This document shows positions 49,131 to 57,835 of a DNA stretch of 64,000 bases, piece after piece. The notes beneath the pieces were generated by a model that was not told the DNA's origin, ran no database searches, and saw nothing but the letters and a program-made list of their open reading frames with translations. Both the position numbers and the translations under genes were made by a program. Location of the stretch: contig JARKPB010000010.1 in assembly GCA_029975475.1 (NCBI GenBank), forward strand, positions 124,001 through 188,000, written 5' to 3'. Positions within the stretch are counted from its first letter, which is position 1. The number at the start of each line of letters is the position of its first letter. The stretch is from Anaerolineaceae bacterium. Lineage in GTDB: Bacteria > Chloroflexota > Anaerolineae > Anaerolineales > Anaerolineaceae.

Positions 49131-49868
49131 TTAGCCCCACAGCCAGGTGTCGACCTGAACCGCCCAGGCGCCCGCTGCCAGCAGCGCTTCGCCGTCCGCC
49201 TGACTGTACACACCGCAGGCGGCGATCAACGGCAGGCTGCTTTCGCGCAGGAGCTGCAGATGGTGCAGCACGAGCGGCAGCAAAGCCGGGCCGTATAACC
49301 TGCCTGTGAGGTAATTTCCCTGCCCGTCGGGTAACGCGCCGCGCGGCGGAGCCAGCGCCAACGCGGCTGCGCCAGCCCGGGCGAGTGTTTCAACCATCAG
49401 CGTTGAACAATCATTGAGCGCCACAACCGCGACCGCTGGTAATTCCTGCCCGGCAGCGGCGATCATTTCCGCGGCCAGATCGGGTTGAATGCCGGGCGGT
49501 AAGCCAATCTGGAAAGCCGCCAGGCCTTCCAGACCCTCCAGCATTCGGCTCATCTCGTAAATTTCTTGCGGATCCGAAGCCAGTAAATGAGCCCAGACCG
49601 GTAACGCGGACCGCGCCCAGCGCGGTCCGAAATTTTTCAGCACGGCGCGGACTCCCGGATTCGGCCAGCCGGTATGCATCAGCCAGCCGCCCGGAAAGGG
49701 AAGCAGGCCGCGGTTCTCCGCCGGACTGCGCGGCCGGCGGCTGATCGGACGGGTAACAAAACCGCCCCAGGGAAGGTCCAGCGGCCAGCGCGCAGGCGGG
49801 GCATACCCGAGACTGCCTGCGGCATTTAACCAGGGAGCGGAAAGATCCAGGCTCTGACGAGCGGTCAT
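49131..49868 (-). CDS. Dihydroorotate-dehydrogenase-like protein with degenerate active site
   Basis: A 245-aa TIM-barrel protein resembling class 1 PyrD, shorter than usual (about 300). The N-terminus SLDLSAPWLNAAGSLGYA and the C-terminal FMN-phosphate region AACGVYSQADGEALLAAGA fit the family. The class 1B stretch NxSCPN is replaced by FQIGLPPGIQPD, so the catalytic Cys and the conserved Asn are missing. The start overlaps the PyrK-like stop (ATGA). It may act on another substrate. Confidence 0.68.
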   Translation of the reverse strand: MTARQSLDLSAPWLNAAGSLGYAPPARWPLDLPWGGFVTRPISRRPRSPAENRGLLPFPGGWLMHTGWPNPGVRAVLKNFGPRWARSALPVWAHLLASDPQEIYEMSRMLEGLEGLAAFQIGLPPGIQPDLAAEMIAAAGQELPAVAVVALNDCSTLMVETLARAGAAALALAPPRGALPDGQGNYLTGRLYGPALLPLVLHHLQLLRESSLPLIAACGVYSQADGEALLAAGAWAVQVDTWLWG

Positions 49869-50554
49869 TTCTCCCCCACAAAAAGATTCAAATCAAAAAC
49901 CGGGCCATCCTTACAGGCCAGCCGCCAGCCGCGCCGGGTCTCGAGGGCGCAAAGGCCGCAATCGGCCAAGCCGCCGCAGGCCAGCGGGGTGAGCACCAGA
50001 GCCTCCGCCGGGCAGGCCAGCTGCCTGCCAGGGCGGATCGAGAGCAGGCGGGCACATTCCATTAACTGTGCAGCCTTCAGATCAACCGCCAGATAATCAG
50101 CCCAGTCAGGCGCATCAGGCAGGTCCTCGAGCGGCAGGATTTCAACCTCGGCAGGTAAATTCGCCGGGGCGCGGGCTGAAAATACCGCGATGTTCACCCC
50201 GCGCTGCAGCAAGAGCGCCATCAAAGGACGCAGGCGGTCCATCTGCCCGGAAAGCGGCACAAGCGCCGCGCGGACCGCCACAGCCGGGGGTTGAAAACCG
50301 CGCCCCAAGGGACCGCGCAGGCGAAGGGTTTGCCCCGGCAACCAGACGGAGGGCAGCGGAGCAGCCAGAGTCAATTCATCCGCAGGCAATGAGGCCGGGA
50401 ACAACGCTTCCGGCAGGGTTTGCCGAGAATTCAGCGGGCGTGCCAGCAAATATTGCCCAGGCTGAGGTTGAATCTGCCGCGGGCAGCGCAGCTGTCCCGA
50501 CAGGCCTTCTTTGCCCAGCGTGATACGGCACAATTGTCCTTCTCCCTCAGCCAT
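49865..50554 (-). CDS. PyrK-like electron-transfer subunit
   Basis: A 229-aa protein resembling the dihydroorotate dehydrogenase electron-transfer subunit. An N-terminal beta-barrel (GQLCRITLGKEGLSGQLRC) and the PLGRGF loop are followed by a C-terminal 2Fe-2S motif: C, then C-x2-C, then ACKDGPVFDL. The FAD-binding RxYS motif is not evident. A GTG 51 nt upstream is a possible start but lies in a hairpin; the ATG at 50554 has a GAGG ribosome-binding site. It forms a coupled pair with the PyrD-like gene. Confidence 0.72.
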   Translation of the reverse strand: MAEGEGQLCRITLGKEGLSGQLRCPRQIQPQPGQYLLARPLNSRQTLPEALFPASLPADELTLAAPLPSVWLPGQTLRLRGPLGRGFQPPAVAVRAALVPLSGQMDRLRPLMALLLQRGVNIAVFSARAPANLPAEVEILPLEDLPDAPDWADYLAVDLKAAQLMECARLLSIRPGRQLACPAEALVLTPLACGGLADCGLCALETRRGWRLACKDGPVFDLNLFVGEK

Positions 50555-50635
50555 CGCCTCAGCCTTTCCAAGCAGCACACACGAAGAGCGCCTGTTATTC
50601 TGCACAGGCGCCCGAAAATGATCATCCAGGCAAAC

Positions 50636-51379
50636 CTATTTGCGCTTGTAGCGCGGGTCATTCGCGGTGCGGGTTTCCCATTCATTCACCGCCGCGCGAA
50701 CGATTTGCTGAATTTCAGGATCCGGCACAGCATCGACCCCGGCGTAGCGCTCTATCCCGACCCACACCGCCACCCCCGCGGGTTCTTCGAGCAGTTTAAT
50801 CCCGCGGTTTTTGAGCGGGGAAGATTCCAGCATCTCCTGTAAAATGGCGTCAATTTGCTCGACCATCGTCTGCGGCTCAGGGGCCGTTTCTACAGTCGGC
50901 GCCCCAGGAGCCAGAATAGAGACCGGCCGAACCGGGGCGGCGGGGGGCTTGACCGCCTCGCGGGCCGGCTGCGCAGCTAAAGCTGGCGCAGGGGTTGCCG
51001 GCGGCGCGGTCTGGGCGGGCGCGGGCGCAGGAACCGGCGGCGCGGGAGCGGCAGGAGGCGGGGGAGGCGCGGCTGGCTGAATGCCAAGCCACGCACCCCA
51101 ATCTCTCAAAGCGCTGCCAGCCTGCAGCCGTTGAACATTGCTGAGCGTGGCGGCCTGCTGATGGATCTGATCGCCAATTTCAGTCAGCAGCGCGCCGCTT
51201 TTCCGGTCGCGCCACAACCGCACCACCATCTGATGCTGCTCGGGGTTCAGTCCGGGAGGATAACCGCCAGGCGGGGTTTCATCTTTCCCCTGACGGCCAA
51301 AGACCAGCGTGGCCACCAGCGCCCCGGCCAGGAAGCCAAAAACAGCAAATAAGATCGGTAAGATGACCGGGTTATTCAT
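50636..51379 (-). CDS. Single-pass membrane protein with Pro/Ala-rich linker
   Basis: A 247-aa protein: an N-terminal transmembrane segment (about 5-28), a helical charged part (about 45-95), a Pro/Ala low-complexity linker (about 100-165), and a C-terminal folded part (about 170-247) with VEQIDAILQEMLESSPLKNR and GVAVWVGIERYAGVDAVPDP. No family recognised. It lies between the PyrK-like gene and mutM. Confidence 0.65.
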   Translation of the reverse strand: MNNPVILPILFAVFGFLAGALVATLVFGRQGKDETPPGGYPPGLNPEQHQMVVRLWRDRKSGALLTEIGDQIHQQAATLSNVQRLQAGSALRDWGAWLGIQPAAPPPPPAAPAPPVPAPAPAQTAPPATPAPALAAQPAREAVKPPAAPVRPVSILAPGAPTVETAPEPQTMVEQIDAILQEMLESSPLKNRGIKLLEEPAGVAVWVGIERYAGVDAVPDPEIQQIVRAAVNEWETRTANDPRYKRK

Positions 51380-51462
51380 AACCAGCGTTCCTTGTCCCAG
51401 ATGGCTTGTTAAAATGATTATACGGCAAATTTACCAGACGCCACCCGCCGCGTGACCAGTTT

Positions 51463-52290
51463 TCAACCGGGCAGGCGCTGACAGGACGGGCAGAAATGCG
51501 TGCCGCGTTGGCCAACAATGATGCGTTCCACCGCTGCGCCGCAGGCGGGGCAAGGCTGGCCGGTGCGTTGATATACGCGGAAGTGGTTTTGAAAATCACC
51601 CCCGCGGTAAACCCAGTCAATGCTGGCGCCGTTGCTGCGGATGCCGTCTTCCAGCACATCGCGGACGGCCTGCAGCAGCGCGCGCGCCTGATCCAGGCAA
51701 ATTTGATCGGATGGAATCAGCGGATGCAGCCGGGCGAGATTCAGAGCTTCATCGGTGTAAATATTACCCAGCCCGGCGATAAAGGTCTGGTCAAGCAGCA
51801 GGGGTTTCAGCAGGCGTCTGCGCGCGGACAGCATGCGCTGAAAGCGTTCAGCGGTCAAACCCGGGTCGAAAGGCTCAGGTCCCAAATCTGCCAGCAGCCG
51901 GCCTGCATCCCGGGTATACCAGACGCGGCCAAATTTCCGCGCATCGTTGAACGCCAGCCGCCAGCCGCTCTCAAAGTTGAAAACCGCGCGGTCATGCGGC
52001 TTTGACGGGGCAGACTGGGCTTCCACGCGCAGATCCCCGCTCATTCTTAAATGGATCAACAAACTGGCCCGGGTTAACCGGAAGTGGAGATATTTTCCCC
52101 GGCGTTCCAGCCGCAGGATGGTTTGGCCGATCAGCTCTTCGGATAAAGCCCTGGGATCAGCCGGCTCAGCCAGACTGCGCGCCCAGAGCAATTTGACCCC
52201 GCTAAAAACCTGACCCGCCAGCGGCGGGGCTGCCTCACTTCCGGCTGCCAGCTGGCGGAGGATGGTTTCAACTTCCGGTAATTCGGGCAT
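51463..52290 (-). CDS. mutM: Formamidopyrimidine-DNA glycosylase
   Basis: Bifunctional glycosylase/AP lyase that removes 8-oxoguanine, 275 aa. It begins MPELPEVETI with catalytic Pro2 and Glu3, contains the H2TH region (LLLDQTFIAGLGNIYTDEAL) and the C-terminal zinc finger (CPACGAAVERI...HFCPSCQ). All key residues are present. It starts 11 bp after the prs stop codon. Confidence 0.95.
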   Translation of the reverse strand: MPELPEVETILRQLAAGSEAAPPLAGQVFSGVKLLWARSLAEPADPRALSEELIGQTILRLERRGKYLHFRLTRASLLIHLRMSGDLRVEAQSAPSKPHDRAVFNFESGWRLAFNDARKFGRVWYTRDAGRLLADLGPEPFDPGLTAERFQRMLSARRRLLKPLLLDQTFIAGLGNIYTDEALNLARLHPLIPSDQICLDQARALLQAVRDVLEDGIRSNGASIDWVYRGGDFQNHFRVYQRTGQPCPACGAAVERIIVGQRGTHFCPSCQRLPG

Positions 52291-52301
52291 CGGGCGAATG
52301 A

Positions 52302-53291
52302 TTATTCGTTGAACAACTCGCCCACGCTGCGGCCTTCGTTGGCACGGCGGATGACCTCACCCAGCAGTGGGGCGACCGATAATACGGTCAACCGATCGTT
52401 CAGAAAAACCAGTTTTTCCGAGGAGATCGGCACCGTATCGGTGGTGATAAAACGCGTCACCGGCAGCGCTCCCAGGCGCTCAGCGGCCTTACCGGAAAAG
52501 ACCGGGTGGACGAAGACCACATACACGTTTCGAGCGCCTTTTTCTTTGACCAGGGTAACCGCCTGGATAATCGAACCGCCGGTGTCCACCTCGTCATCGA
52601 CAATAATCGCGTCACGGCCGCTGACATCCCCAATCAGGGTCAAGGCTTCCGCCCGGGCATCATTCCCCGCACGGCGCTTTTCAATAAATGCCATCGGCAA
52701 ATTGAGGGCCGCGGCGTAATTGCGCGCCTTTTTGGCAAAGCCCAAATCCGCCGTTACCACCACCGGAGAGACCATGCCCGGCACCTGCGGGCGCAGGTGT
52801 TCCACCAGCATGGAAAAGGCGGAGAGGACATCGCCAGGGATGGAGAAAAACCCCTGAATCTGACCGGCGTGCAGGTCGAGGGTCATGTAGCGGTCAGCCC
52901 CGGCCACCTCGATCATGTCCGCCACCAGCCGGGCGGTAATCGGCACGCGCGGCTGGTCTTTTTTATCCGAGCGGGCATAACACAGATAGGGCACCACCGC
53001 GGTGACGCGCGCGGCTGAATCGAGCCGCAGAGTCTGCAGCAGGATCAGCAGCTCCATCAAATTGCGGTGCACGGGCGCGGATGTGGTCTGGATGACATAA
53101 CAATCCTGCCCGCGCACGCTGCTGTGCAGCTTGACAAACAGATTGTCATTGGGAAAGGTGATAATGTCGCGCTCACAGAGGGGAAGGCCGAGATATTCGA
53201 CGACTTTTCGCGCCAGGTCAGGACAGGCCGTGCCTGCGTAGACCTTGATATCGCCGTATTTCATGCGGTCGTGCCGCGCATGATTCACCAT
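52302..53291 (-). CDS. prs: Ribose-phosphate pyrophosphokinase
   Basis: PRPP synthase, 329 aa, making the precursor of nucleotides, His and Trp. The PRPP loop IIVDDEVDTGGSI, the ARSDKKDQPRVPITARLVAD segment and MTLDLHAGQIQGFF are diagnostic. The N-terminus is about ten residues longer than usual (MVNHARHDRMKYGD), but AGGAGG before the ATG at 53291 supports it. Confidence 0.94.
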   Translation of the reverse strand: MVNHARHDRMKYGDIKVYAGTACPDLARKVVEYLGLPLCERDIITFPNDNLFVKLHSSVRGQDCYVIQTTSAPVHRNLMELLILLQTLRLDSAARVTAVVPYLCYARSDKKDQPRVPITARLVADMIEVAGADRYMTLDLHAGQIQGFFSIPGDVLSAFSMLVEHLRPQVPGMVSPVVVTADLGFAKKARNYAAALNLPMAFIEKRRAGNDARAEALTLIGDVSGRDAIIVDDEVDTGGSIIQAVTLVKEKGARNVYVVFVHPVFSGKAAERLGALPVTRFITTDTVPISSEKLVFLNDRLTVLSVAPLLGEVIRRANEGRSVGELFNE

Positions 53292-53307
53292 TCAGCGCCT
53301 CCTGAAT

Positions 53308-53850
53308 TTATTCGTTCGCCCGCCATTCGGGCTGCAGGACACTCATCACCAGCACATCCTGATAACGGCCGTTTTTATACACCGCGTCCCTGAGGGTGCC
53401 TTCCGTAATGAACCCGACTTTATTATAGGAATGAATGCCGCGTTGATTTTCAGCAAACACATACAGGTAGATGCGGTGCAGATTCAGGTCGTTAAAGCCG
53501 TAGCGCAGCATCAACCGCAGCGCTTCGGTGCCGTATCCCTTTCCCCAGAAACGTTTATCCCCGATGAAGATGCCCACCTCGGCCGCGCGGTGCTGCCAGT
53601 CAACTTCGTTAAAACTGGTATTCCCCACCAGAATCCAGCCGTCAGGCGTCTCGACCTCTATGCCCTTGGGGTGTTCGGCTATCGGGCGGCCGAGCATGTT
53701 GTTGTACCAGCCTTCTTCTTCAGCCTGAGATAGAGGGTGGCTCCAGAGCAGGTATTCCGTCACCTCGCGGTCGTTCAGCCAACTGGTGAACTTTGGCAGG
53801 TCTTCCCGTTCAATCGCGCGCAAACGGACACGCTGGCCAGTGATCATCAT
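53308..53850 (-). CDS. RimJ/RimL-type GNAT acetyltransferase
   Basis: A 180-aa GNAT protein of the RimJ/RimL branch: RVRLRAIEREDLPKFTSWLN, the acetyl-CoA motif FWGKGYGTEALRLML, and LHRIYLYVFAENQRGIHSYN. The substrate is unknown. It lies between AspRS and prs on the same strand. Confidence 0.82.
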   Translation of the reverse strand: MMITGQRVRLRAIEREDLPKFTSWLNDREVTEYLLWSHPLSQAEEEGWYNNMLGRPIAEHPKGIEVETPDGWILVGNTSFNEVDWQHRAAEVGIFIGDKRFWGKGYGTEALRLMLRYGFNDLNLHRIYLYVFAENQRGIHSYNKVGFITEGTLRDAVYKNGRYQDVLVMSVLQPEWRANE

Positions 53851-53857
53851 CCCTCCA

Positions 53858-55177
53858 TTATGGTGTCAGGCGGTTGGGGCCGCGGAAGAGATAAACCGCT
53901 TCGCGGATATTGGGCAGGTTGAGCATAACCATCATCAGACGCGCCAGACCCAGCCCAAAACCGCCGTGCGGCGGGCAGCCGTAGCGGAAGAAGTTCAGGT
54001 AATCCTGGATCGGTTCAGCGTGCAGCCCTTTTTCTTCAGCCTGCCGCAGCAAGATGTCATACCGATGTTCGCGCTGCGCGCCGGTGGTGATCTCTAACCC
54101 GCTGCCAAGCAGATCAAAAGACTTGGTCAGGCCGGGGTTATCCTCATGACGCATGTGATAGAAGGGACGCACGGCAATGGGCCAGTCAATGATGAAGACA
54201 AAATCGTTGCCGTATTTCTCTTTGACATACTGACCAAGCAGGCGCTCGCCGCCGGGGTCAATATCTCCCTTCTTTTCGGGCGGCAGGGCATAATTTTGAT
54301 CCTTTAGAATCGCATAAGCCTCCGCCATGGTCAGGCGCGGGAACGGCACCTCTGGCACAACCAGGTCAACGCCAAAATATTCCTGGATCGCCTCTCCGTG
54401 GGTTTCTTTGACGCGCTTGTAAATATATTGCAGCCAGCGCTCCTGAAACGACATGACATCATCATGCGAATCGATCCAGGACATTTCCATATCGATCCCG
54501 GTGAACTCGGTCATGTGGCGCGATGTGAAGGAGGGATCTGCGCGGAAGACCGGGCCAATCTCAAAAACGCGGTCAAAACCGGCAGCCATGGCCATCTGCT
54601 TGTAGAACTGCGGCGACTGAGCCAGGTAGGCTTTGCCCTCAAAGTATTTGATTTCAAACAATTCCGCGCCGCTCTCACTCGGAGCGCCCATAATCTTGGG
54701 GGATTGGATCTCGATGAAACCGTTCTGCACCCAGTACTCGCGCATGGCCATTTCCACAGCCGTTTCAACCTGAAAGAGGGTCAGGCTCTGGCGGCGGCGC
54801 AGGTCAAGGTAACGCCAGTCCATGCGATAGTCAATGGACGGCAGCGTTTCGGCGGTTGGATCCAGCGGGAGGGGGGCTTCAGCCAGATTATTGACCAACA
54901 GGCTTTCCAGTTGAATTTCGAGCCCGCCCAGTTTGACAATCGGGTTATCCACCACCGTGCCAAAAATCGTCAGGGCTGATTCAGGGGTCAGGGCAGAGAT
55001 CTGATTGGCCAGGTCTTCATTTGCCGGACGGTAATGGGCTACCTGCACCATCCCGGTCGTGTCGCGCAGCACCAGAAATTGCATCTTCTTCTGGTCGCGC
55101 AGCACATGCAGAAACCCCTGAACTTTCACTTTTTGCCCGATTGCCTGCCTTAAGTTACCGATCAACGTGCGTTCCAT
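53858..55177 (-). CDS. aspS: Archaeal-type aspartyl-tRNA synthetase (probably non-discriminating)
   Basis: Class IIb synthetase of 439 aa, the length of the archaeal/short AspRS rather than the bacterial type (about 590 with a GAD insertion). An N-terminal OB-fold (KVKVQGFLHVLRDQKKMQFL) precedes motif 1, motif 2 (PVFRADPSFTSRHMTEFTGI) and motif 3 (GFGLGLARLMM). AsnRS is the close alternative. With GatCAB encoded in the same region, a non-discriminating AspRS that makes Asp-tRNA(Asn) is plausible. AAGGAGATGG precedes the ATG. Confidence 0.85.
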   Translation of the reverse strand: MERTLIGNLRQAIGQKVKVQGFLHVLRDQKKMQFLVLRDTTGMVQVAHYRPANEDLANQISALTPESALTIFGTVVDNPIVKLGGLEIQLESLLVNNLAEAPLPLDPTAETLPSIDYRMDWRYLDLRRRQSLTLFQVETAVEMAMREYWVQNGFIEIQSPKIMGAPSESGAELFEIKYFEGKAYLAQSPQFYKQMAMAAGFDRVFEIGPVFRADPSFTSRHMTEFTGIDMEMSWIDSHDDVMSFQERWLQYIYKRVKETHGEAIQEYFGVDLVVPEVPFPRLTMAEAYAILKDQNYALPPEKKGDIDPGGERLLGQYVKEKYGNDFVFIIDWPIAVRPFYHMRHEDNPGLTKSFDLLGSGLEITTGAQREHRYDILLRQAEEKGLHAEPIQDYLNFFRYGCPPHGGFGLGLARLMMVMLNLPNIREAVYLFRGPNRLTP

Positions 55178-55273
55178 GCCATCTCCTTCAAAAAAAGTGC
55201 TTTTTACCAATGCAGAATGATTGCAGTGTATTTTACCTTAAAGCCGCCGCTTCTGCCGCTGCAGGACGGCAGG

Positions 55274-55303
55274 CAAAAAAAAAGCCCGTCCTGCGACGGG
55301 CTT
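55274..55303 (-). terminator. Rho-independent terminator of cysK-cysE
   Basis: On the minus strand AAGCCCGTC and GACGGGCTT form a 9-bp stem with a GCAG loop, followed by a T9 tract. Confidence 0.93.
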
Positions 55304-55317
55304 GACCCGGCGGAGGG

Positions 55318-56049
55318 TCAAATCATAAAATCTTCACCCCGCCAGACACCGGCGACGGGAGCGTGAACCAGCACCGGCTGGCTGCCGTTGCCGTTGACGG
55401 TATTATGTTCAAAGACGTGGATATCCAGCGCCTCTTCAACCTTCTGCAGGCGGCGCATCACCGAAGCCAGCGACGCGCCGATCGTATCCGGAAGGCGGTC
55501 GTGGTCCAGGTCAGGGCCGATATGGTGTTCGCTGCGCATGACGATCTGCCCCGGGACGCCTACCACGACCGCTTCGGGGGGAACTGGTTTGACCACCACC
55601 GCATTCGCGCCAATCCGCGCGCCCGCGCCAACCTCGATCGCCCCCAACACCTTGGCGCCGGCGCCGATGGTTACATCGGAAGCGATGGTCGGGTGGCGCT
55701 TGCCCTTATGGAGGCTGACCCCGCCCAGCGTAACGCCGTGGTAGATGGTAACATTGTCTCCGATCTCGGCGGTTTCACCGATTACCACGCCCATGCCGTG
55801 ATCAATAAACAATCCGCGCCCAATTTTGGCGGCCGGATGAATTTCAATCCCGGTAAAAAAGCGCACCAGCGTGCTGATCCAGCGCGCCAGCAGGCGCAAA
55901 CCGCGCTTCCATAACCAGTGCGACAGGCGGTATCCCCAGACGGCGTGCACCCCTGGATAGGTAAGCAGCACTTCCAGTGTGGTGCGGGCGGCCGGGTCGC
56001 GCTCAAAGACGGCGCGAACATCGGAACGCATTTTCTCAAAGGCTGTCAT
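55318..56049 (-). CDS. cysE: Serine O-acetyltransferase
   Basis: Left-handed beta-helix acetyltransferase making O-acetylserine, 243 aa. An N-terminal helical region with [20 protein letters not shown] precedes the hexapeptide repeats, with [19 protein letters not shown] and IYHGVTLGG. The start at 56049 is chosen for the GAGGG ribosome-binding site. It follows cysK by 20 bp, giving a cysK-cysE operon that makes cysteine. Confidence 0.94.
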   Translation of the reverse strand: MTAFEKMRSDVRAVFERDPAARTTLEVLLTYPGVHAVWGYRLSHWLWKRGLRLLARWISTLVRFFTGIEIHPAAKIGRGLFIDHGMGVVIGETAEIGDNVTIYHGVTLGGVSLHKGKRHPTIASDVTIGAGAKVLGAIEVGAGARIGANAVVVKPVPPEAVVVGVPGQIVMRSEHHIGPDLDHDRLPDTIGASLASVMRRLQKVEEALDIHVFEHNTVNGNGSQPVLVHAPVAGVWRGEDFMI

Positions 56050-56069
56050 GATTCCCTCCCCCTGACGGT

Positions 56070-57002
56070 TCACTCCGCCAGATCGGCGAAAAGCGCAGTA
56101 CTAAGGTACCGCTCGCCAAAGGACGGGATGATGACTACAATGCGTTTCCCGGCGCTTTCAGCGCGCCGCCCTACCTGTAAAGCGGCCCAGACCGCCGCGC
56201 CGGATGAAATTCCCACCAGAATGCCCTCCTGCCGCGCCATCGCGCGGGCTGTGCTGAAGGCGTCCTCCGCTTTAACGCGGATGATTTCATCATAGACGGC
56301 CGTATTGAGAATATCCGGCACAAAACCGGCGCCGATGCCCTGAATGGGATGCGGACCTTTCGCCCCGCCAGACAGCACGGGAGAGGCATCCGGCTCGACC
56401 GCCACCACCTTGAAATCGGGCCTGCGCGCTTTAATCACCTCCCCCACGCCGGTGATGGTCCCGCCCGTGCCAACTCCGGCGACCAGATAATCCACCTGGC
56501 CTTCGGTGTCCCGCCAGATCTCTTCAGCAGTGGTCAGGCGGTGAATTTCAGGGTTGGCGGGATTCTTGAATTGCTGGGGCATAAAGTACCGCGGATCGCT
56601 GGCCGCGATTTCCTCCGCCCGGCGGATCGCTCCGCCCATACCCTCGCTGCCCGGGGTGAGGATTAATTCTGCGCCGTATGCGCGCAGCAGCATGCGCCGT
56701 TCCTTGCTCATGGTTTCCGGCATCACCAGAACGCAGCGGTACCCGCGCGCCGCGGCCACAAAAGCCAGGGCAATGCCAGTGTTGCCGCTGGTTGGTTCAA
56801 TGATGATCGTATCGGCTTTCAAAAGGCCGGCTTTCTCCGCCGCGTCGATCATGGCGACCCCAATGCGGTCTTTGACCGAATGAGCCGGATTGTAAAATTC
56901 CAGTTTCGCGACGATTTCAGACTTTAACCCTTCGGTCAGGCGGTTCAGGCGAACCAGGGGGGTATTCCCGACCAGATCGGTGACATTTTTAGCGATGTTC
57001 AT
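56070..57002 (-). CDS. cysK: Cysteine synthase (O-acetylserine sulfhydrylase)
   Basis: PLP enzyme that makes cysteine from O-acetylserine and sulfide, 310 aa. Schiff-base Lys44 is in [19 protein letters not shown] and [13 protein letters not shown] bind the substrate and the cofactor phosphate. The frame extends upstream to 57077, but AGGAG 8 nt before the ATG at 57002 and the family alignment fix the start. A long leader with a Cys-codon peptide precedes it. Confidence 0.94.
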   Translation of the reverse strand: MNIAKNVTDLVGNTPLVRLNRLTEGLKSEIVAKLEFYNPAHSVKDRIGVAMIDAAEKAGLLKADTIIIEPTSGNTGIALAFVAAARGYRCVLVMPETMSKERRMLLRAYGAELILTPGSEGMGGAIRRAEEIAASDPRYFMPQQFKNPANPEIHRLTTAEEIWRDTEGQVDYLVAGVGTGGTITGVGEVIKARRPDFKVVAVEPDASPVLSGGAKGPHPIQGIGAGFVPDILNTAVYDEIIRVKAEDAFSTARAMARQEGILVGISSGAAVWAALQVGRRAESAGKRIVVIIPSFGERYLSTALFADLAE

Positions 57003-57026
57003 AAAGCACTCCTGAAGATTGATTAA

Positions 57027-57121
57027 TAAAAAAGCCGGCAGACAAACGAAAAGCAGCGGAGCCTCCGCGCACAACATCGAAAGGGTTGCGGGGCGGGTTG
57101 CTCGCTGCCTGGTCTACCGGC
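57027..57121 (-). terminator. Possible attenuator helix in the cysK leader
   Basis: On the minus strand GCCGGTAG (57121-57114) can pair with CTGCCGGC (57041-57034; one G-U pair), directly followed by a T6 run. The helix encloses about 72 nt that hold a small GC hairpin. The geometry is unusual for a terminator, so this is tentative. Confidence 0.35.
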
Positions 57122-57148
57122 GAAAGGTTTTTTTCAATCAGGCGGCGG

Positions 57149-57187
57149 CTACAACGCTCCCCGCCGTTTACAGATGCAATTCAGCAT
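57149..57187 (-). CDS. Candidate cysteine leader peptide (12 aa)
   Basis: A short frame, MLNCICKRRGAL, starts with ATG 7 nt after a GGAG ribosome-binding site and has two Cys codons in three, at positions 4 and 6. It lies between a consensus promoter and cysK, and its stop falls in a GGCGG/CCGCC hairpin. This is the layout of a ribosome-mediated attenuator that senses charged tRNA(Cys). Known analogues are the Cys-rich upstream peptides before sulfur genes in mycobacteria. Confidence 0.55.
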   Translation of the reverse strand: MLNCICKRRGAL

Positions 57188-57220
57188 AAAAAAGCTCCGA
57201 ATAATTATGATATTTATTAT

Positions 57221-57230
57221 CTAAATTTAG
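57221..57230. promoter_or_regulatory. Palindrome CTAAATTTAG at the predicted cysK transcription start
   Basis: A perfect 10-bp palindrome at about +1 of the cysK promoter, within an AT-rich stretch. It could be a repressor half-site, although AT-rich DNA makes chance occurrence possible. Confidence 0.35.
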
Positions 57231-57234
57231 TGTT

Positions 57235-57262
57235 ATTATAAAGCAGGGCGGACATTTGTCAA
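57235..57262 (-). promoter_or_regulatory. Consensus promoter of cysK-cysE
   Basis: On the minus strand TTGACA (57262-57257) and TATAAT (57240-57235) are both perfect and are separated by 16 bp. Transcription from here gives a leader of about 225 nt before cysK. Confidence 0.75.
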
Positions 57263-57303
57263 GCCCGTTTATACTGTACAAAGGTGGTTGATGGAGATTC
57301 GAT

Positions 57304-57798
57304 ATGGATGATGATTCTACCCCGGCAACCCGCTATCTGGACGCGCTCAATCTGCCGTACCGCCTCTTCAAGCATCCCGGTCCGATCCTGTCGCTGGAAC
57401 AGGCGGCTGCCGAACGCGGTCAAAGCCCGCAGCAGGTGGTGCGCAGCATTCTCTTTCGCTTGAACGAAGCGGCTTATGTGATGGTGCTGGCCGCCGGGCC
57501 GGGACAGCTGCCCTGGCAGGCGCTGCGCCGGTATTTTGGCACATCGCGCATGAGCATGGCGGATCCGCAGACTGTGTTGGAACTGACCGGGTATGAATCC
57601 GGCACAGTCAATCCATTCACGGCCAGCGCGGTCCCCGGAAAACCGCTGCCGATCCCGGTGGTGGTCGAAGCGGGGGTGCTGAAACAAAGCGAGCTTTCGA
57701 TTGGCTCCGGCGTGCGCGGACTGGCCATCATTTTACCCCTTCCGTCGCTGCTGGCAGGGCTGGGGGAATACCGGACGGCAGCGTTCTTTAAAGCCTAG
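57304..57798 (+). CDS. YbaK/EbsC family aminoacyl-tRNA deacylase
   Basis: A 164-aa protein with the YbaK/ProX fold: a cis-editing domain that hydrolyses mischarged tRNAs. LPYRLFKHPGPILSLEQAAA and the conserved Lys/Gly region (TGYESGTVNPFTA) fit, although the central segment lacks the usual KxxF Lys (FRLNEAAYVMVLA), so activity is uncertain. GGAG lies before the ATG. It is divergent from cysK. Confidence 0.75.
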   Translation: MDDDSTPATRYLDALNLPYRLFKHPGPILSLEQAAAERGQSPQQVVRSILFRLNEAAYVMVLAAGPGQLPWQALRRYFGTSRMSMADPQTVLELTGYESGTVNPFTASAVPGKPLPIPVVVEAGVLKQSELSIGSGVRGLAIILPLPSLLAGLGEYRTAAFFKA

Positions 57799-57810
57799 CA
57801 GCCGGCGGCT

Positions 57811-57835
57811 GCAACGTTTTTCATTTCCAAGCGTA
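57811..57835 (+). promoter_or_regulatory. ECF-type promoter (GCAAC-N16-CGTA) of the LiaF/PspC operon
   Basis: GCAACGTTT and CGTATAT are separated exactly as at 26222-26246 before the DUF4126 gene, and resemble ECF consensus sequences such as TGAAAC-N16-CGTA. Confidence 0.6.

Noticed and set aside
57003-57077. Upstream extension of cysK by 25 codons
   Set aside because: The family begins at [16 protein letters not shown] and a ribosome-binding site lies right before that ATG; the upstream ATG has none.
57003-57200. T-box riboswitch before cysK
   Set aside because: No T-box sequence (AGGGTGGNACCGCG-like) was found; a leader peptide explains the features better.
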